A stretch of DNA of 64,000 bases, from positions 11,429,968 through 11,493,967 of the forward strand of contig NC_056739.1 of NCBI RefSeq assembly GCF_019279795.1, in the 5' to 3' direction. Below are positions 62,371 through 64,000 of this stretch, in pieces. The first letter of the stretch is position 1; the number at the start of each line of letters is the position of its first letter. The stretch comes from Protopterus annectens. Its lineage: Eukaryota > Chordata > Ceratodontiformes > Protopteridae. Below the pieces are notes generated by a model. The model saw only the letters and a program-made list of their open reading frames with translations, did not search any database and had not been told where the DNA came from. Both the position numbers and the translations under genes were made by a program.

Positions 62371-62977
62371 CTAGTGTCCACTGAAGGACCCGCATTGAAG
62401 TTGTGCACAAGGGGGAATAGAGATCGCGGCAGCCATGGAGCCCAGGGCCCGGAGAACATCGCTCGCCTTTGGAAATTTGAGGTCCACGATTAGAGCGATG
62501 TGGTATCTGAGGTGTAAGATCCTGTCTGGCATTAAGAAGATTTTTAGCTGCAAAGTGTCTAGCCATGCCCCAATAAAATCTAGAACTTGTACTGGTTGCA
62601 AAAGAGATTTGTGAACATTGACTGTAATCCCCAGCTGATCTGCCAAGAGAAGAAAGTAGTCTTGGGCCAGACAAAGAAGACGCTTGGTGGATGCAGCGAT
62701 GAGCCAGTCGTCCAGGTAAGGAAATACCTGAATTCCCTGAAGCCTCAGGTGAGCTGCTACTACTGCCATTACCATGGTAAACACCCTGGGGGCTGTGGTG
62801 AGACCAAAGGGTAGAGCTCTAAACTGGAAGTGACTGGCTCCCAGATGGAAGCAAAGAAACCTCCTGGAGCTTCTGTGGATCTTGATATGGTAGTAAGCAT
62901 CCTGGAGGTCTAACAAGCACATCCAGTCGCACTCTCAGAGATAAGGTAAAATGGACTGTAGGGTGACCATCCGGAAC
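62371..62977 (-). pseudogene. Reverse transcriptase of DIRS I, truncated by H
   Basis: 183 open codons (62371-62922): MCLLDLQDAYYHIKIHRSSR (first Asp), FRALPFGLTTAPRVFTMVMA, QVFPYLDDWLIAASTKRLL (YLDD at 62707-62718, intact), LGITVNVHKSLLQPVQVLDF. At 62923-62977 the frame passes FRMVTLQSIL-type sequence (in inverse: gactgtagggtgaccatccggaac), then copy H begins at 62978 right after aac. Upstream RT blocks lie beyond the window. Confidence 0.88.
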
Positions 62978-63344
62978 TTTTAGTTATGTACTCACCATCC
63001 ATCTCGCCTACATTCCGAACTGATGGGTTCGGAGCCGATCCCTCGGCTCCGACTCGGCACGCTTATGCTATAGAGCGAGGCCTCTAATTGGCTGAGCTAT
63101 CTTTATCCCAGGATGCACCACCACTAATCCCCCAGATCTTGTTTGTCCGCATTCATGCACACATGCACAACTTGGTTATATAACATTGTTAGATGTTTCA
63201 AGATGAAACAACAGGATTCGGACCTTCTGATATCCTCTGATCTCCAAGGAAGGGGGAAGGAGGGTGGGTTATTAGAATGGGCGAGATGGATCCCAAACAT
63301 CTGAAGTTATGGTGAGTACATAACTAAAAGATGTTATGTGATCC
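62978..63344 (-). repeat. DIRS H recombinase-side terminus, with a short deletion in the outer arm
   Basis: The inner arm (63280-63329: gcgagatggatcccaaacat, ctgaagttatggtgag) is complete. The outer arm lacks about 19 bases after ctcacc that E and F have (ataacttcagatgtttggg). The loop keeps the cggagccga/tcggctccg hairpin. Confidence 0.88.
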
Positions 63345-63404
63345 TATCTCGCCTACATTCTGAACTGATGGGACAGCGTCCCTAGCACCTAAATCCCGGG
63401 TGGC

Positions 63405-64000
63405 TCATTGGAAAACACTCCTGAGCACTGTGGAACCAAATGAAGCTCGTCCTCTAGATGCCACATCTAATTTGTAGTGGGAAATGAAGGTGTGCGGGGA
63501 AGACCATGTAGCCGCAGCACAAATGTCACTAATAGCAAGCTTAGAGTGAAATGCTACCGAAGTAGCCATAGCCCTTGTAGAATGAGCCTTGACAGAGGTG
63601 GTAAGCTCTTTGTTAGAATAAATATAAGCTTGAGTAATACAGTCCCTGATCCATTTGGCAATAGTGACCTTTGTGACAGCGTTGCCCAATTTGTTATCTG
63701 CAAAGGATACAAACAACTGATCTGTTTTCCTTGGTTGTTTGGTCCTGTCTAAATAAAAACGTAACTGTCTGTGGACATCTAGTGTGTGGAATATGAACTC
63801 CACTTTGTTACAGTATTTTGGGAAAAAAACTGGAAGCTCTAACGATTGTTGTAAGCATAAAGTAGAACAAACTTTAGGAACAAAGGAAGGATTTGTTCTG
63901 AGGGATACTCTGTCTTTATGAAAAAACAAGTACGGGGGGTTTACTGACAAAGCTTGAAGCTCTGAAACTCTTCTGGCAGAAGTAATCGCCACCAGAAAGG
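63405..64000 (-). CDS. Tyrosine recombinase of DIRS copy H, open, N-terminus outside the window
   Basis: 195+ codons open from the window edge: ITSARRVSELQALSVNPPYL (Arg), HKDRVSLRTNPSFVPKVC, AHSTRAMATSVAFHSK (HxxR), ICAAATWSSPHTFISHYKLD (Tyr), tail ASRGRASFGSTVLRSVFQ. All catalytic residues are in frame. The Met at 63992 is internal; reading continues upstream past 64000 without a stop. Confidence 0.9.
   Translation of the reverse strand, partial: FLVAITSARRVSELQALSVNPPYLFFHKDRVSLRTNPSFVPKVCSTLCLQQSLELPVFFPKYCNKVEFIFHTLDVHRQLRFYLDRTKQPRKTDQLFVSFADNKLGNAVTKVTIAKWIRDCITQAYIYSNKELTTSVKAHSTRAMATSVAFHSKLAISDICAAATWSSPHTFISHYKLDVASRGRASFGSTVLRSVFQ

Larger units (their letters stand above)
60036..62977 (-). 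mobile_element. DIRS copy I, cut by DIRS copy H
   Basis: Terminus from about 60036, recombinase, methyltransferase-like region, RNase H and RT on the minus strand. At 62977 the RT is cut by the outer end of copy H. The remaining RT and gag would lie outside the window. A separate subfamily: terminal words differ (cctatcggatccgagccggc) and protein blocks differ from E/F. Confidence 0.85.
62978..64000 (-). mobile_element. DIRS copy H, recombinase end only (continues past the window)
   Basis: It starts ttttagttatgtactcac at 62978 exactly as E and F. The joined-ends complement lies at 63316-63344 (junction 63329/63330). The recombinase is open to the window end. Very close to E; the target bases before it are …ccggaac. 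Confidence 0.92.

Overview
The window looks like intergenic DNA from a large vertebrate genome and is built almost entirely of transposable elements. I found no host protein-coding gene, rRNA, tRNA or CRISPR array. At least nine DIRS-type (tyrosine recombinase) retrotransposon copies share the space with a CR1/Jockey-like LINE, an L1-like LINE (one long copy and two 3' fragments), a Ty3/gypsy LTR element, a Penelope-like element and a short MITE-like element. Such DIRS density fits an amphibian (caecilian or salamander) or lungfish best. This is an inference from element content; no host gene supports it.

Layout. 1-2180: 5'-cut LINE (+). 2145-3430: 646-bp tandem duplication carrying the LINE tail and a DIRS terminus. 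4107-18973: DIRS copy B (-), split near its left end by DIRS copy A (4431-16043, -), whose gag is split by a Ty3/gypsy element (9702-15105, -): a three-level nest. 18989-19387: MITE-like element with an 8-bp target duplication. 19460-23163: L1-like LINE (-). 23164-25765 and 25766-27350: fragments C1 and C2 of a divergent DIRS family (-). 27351-33350: DIRS copy D (+). 33482-39719: DIRS copy E (-), full length. 39807-40745: a dispersed repeat with an inverted partner at 52616-53521. 40913-44046: nearly intact Penelope-like element (+) between 14-bp target duplications. 44797-57945: DIRS copy G (-), interrupted by full-length DIRS copy F (45903-52168, -) and by the dispersed repeat. 59033-60035: two L1 3' fragments. 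60036-62977: DIRS copy I (-), whose reverse transcriptase is cut by DIRS copy H (62978 to the window end, -).

How the parts work together. Each DIRS copy reads gag (an N-terminal Cys/His cluster and a serine/proline-rich body), then reverse transcriptase, RNase H, a region positioned like the Dam-type methyltransferase domain of DIRS elements, then tyrosine recombinase. In copies E, F and H the inverted termini, and an internal stretch complementary to the joined outer ends, are visible to the base. E, F and H belong to one young subfamily. The others carry frameshifts, stops and lost catalytic residues.

Limits: all calls come from reading the sequence by eye. Element ends marked approximate may be off by tens of bases, and family names were not checked against a repeat library.
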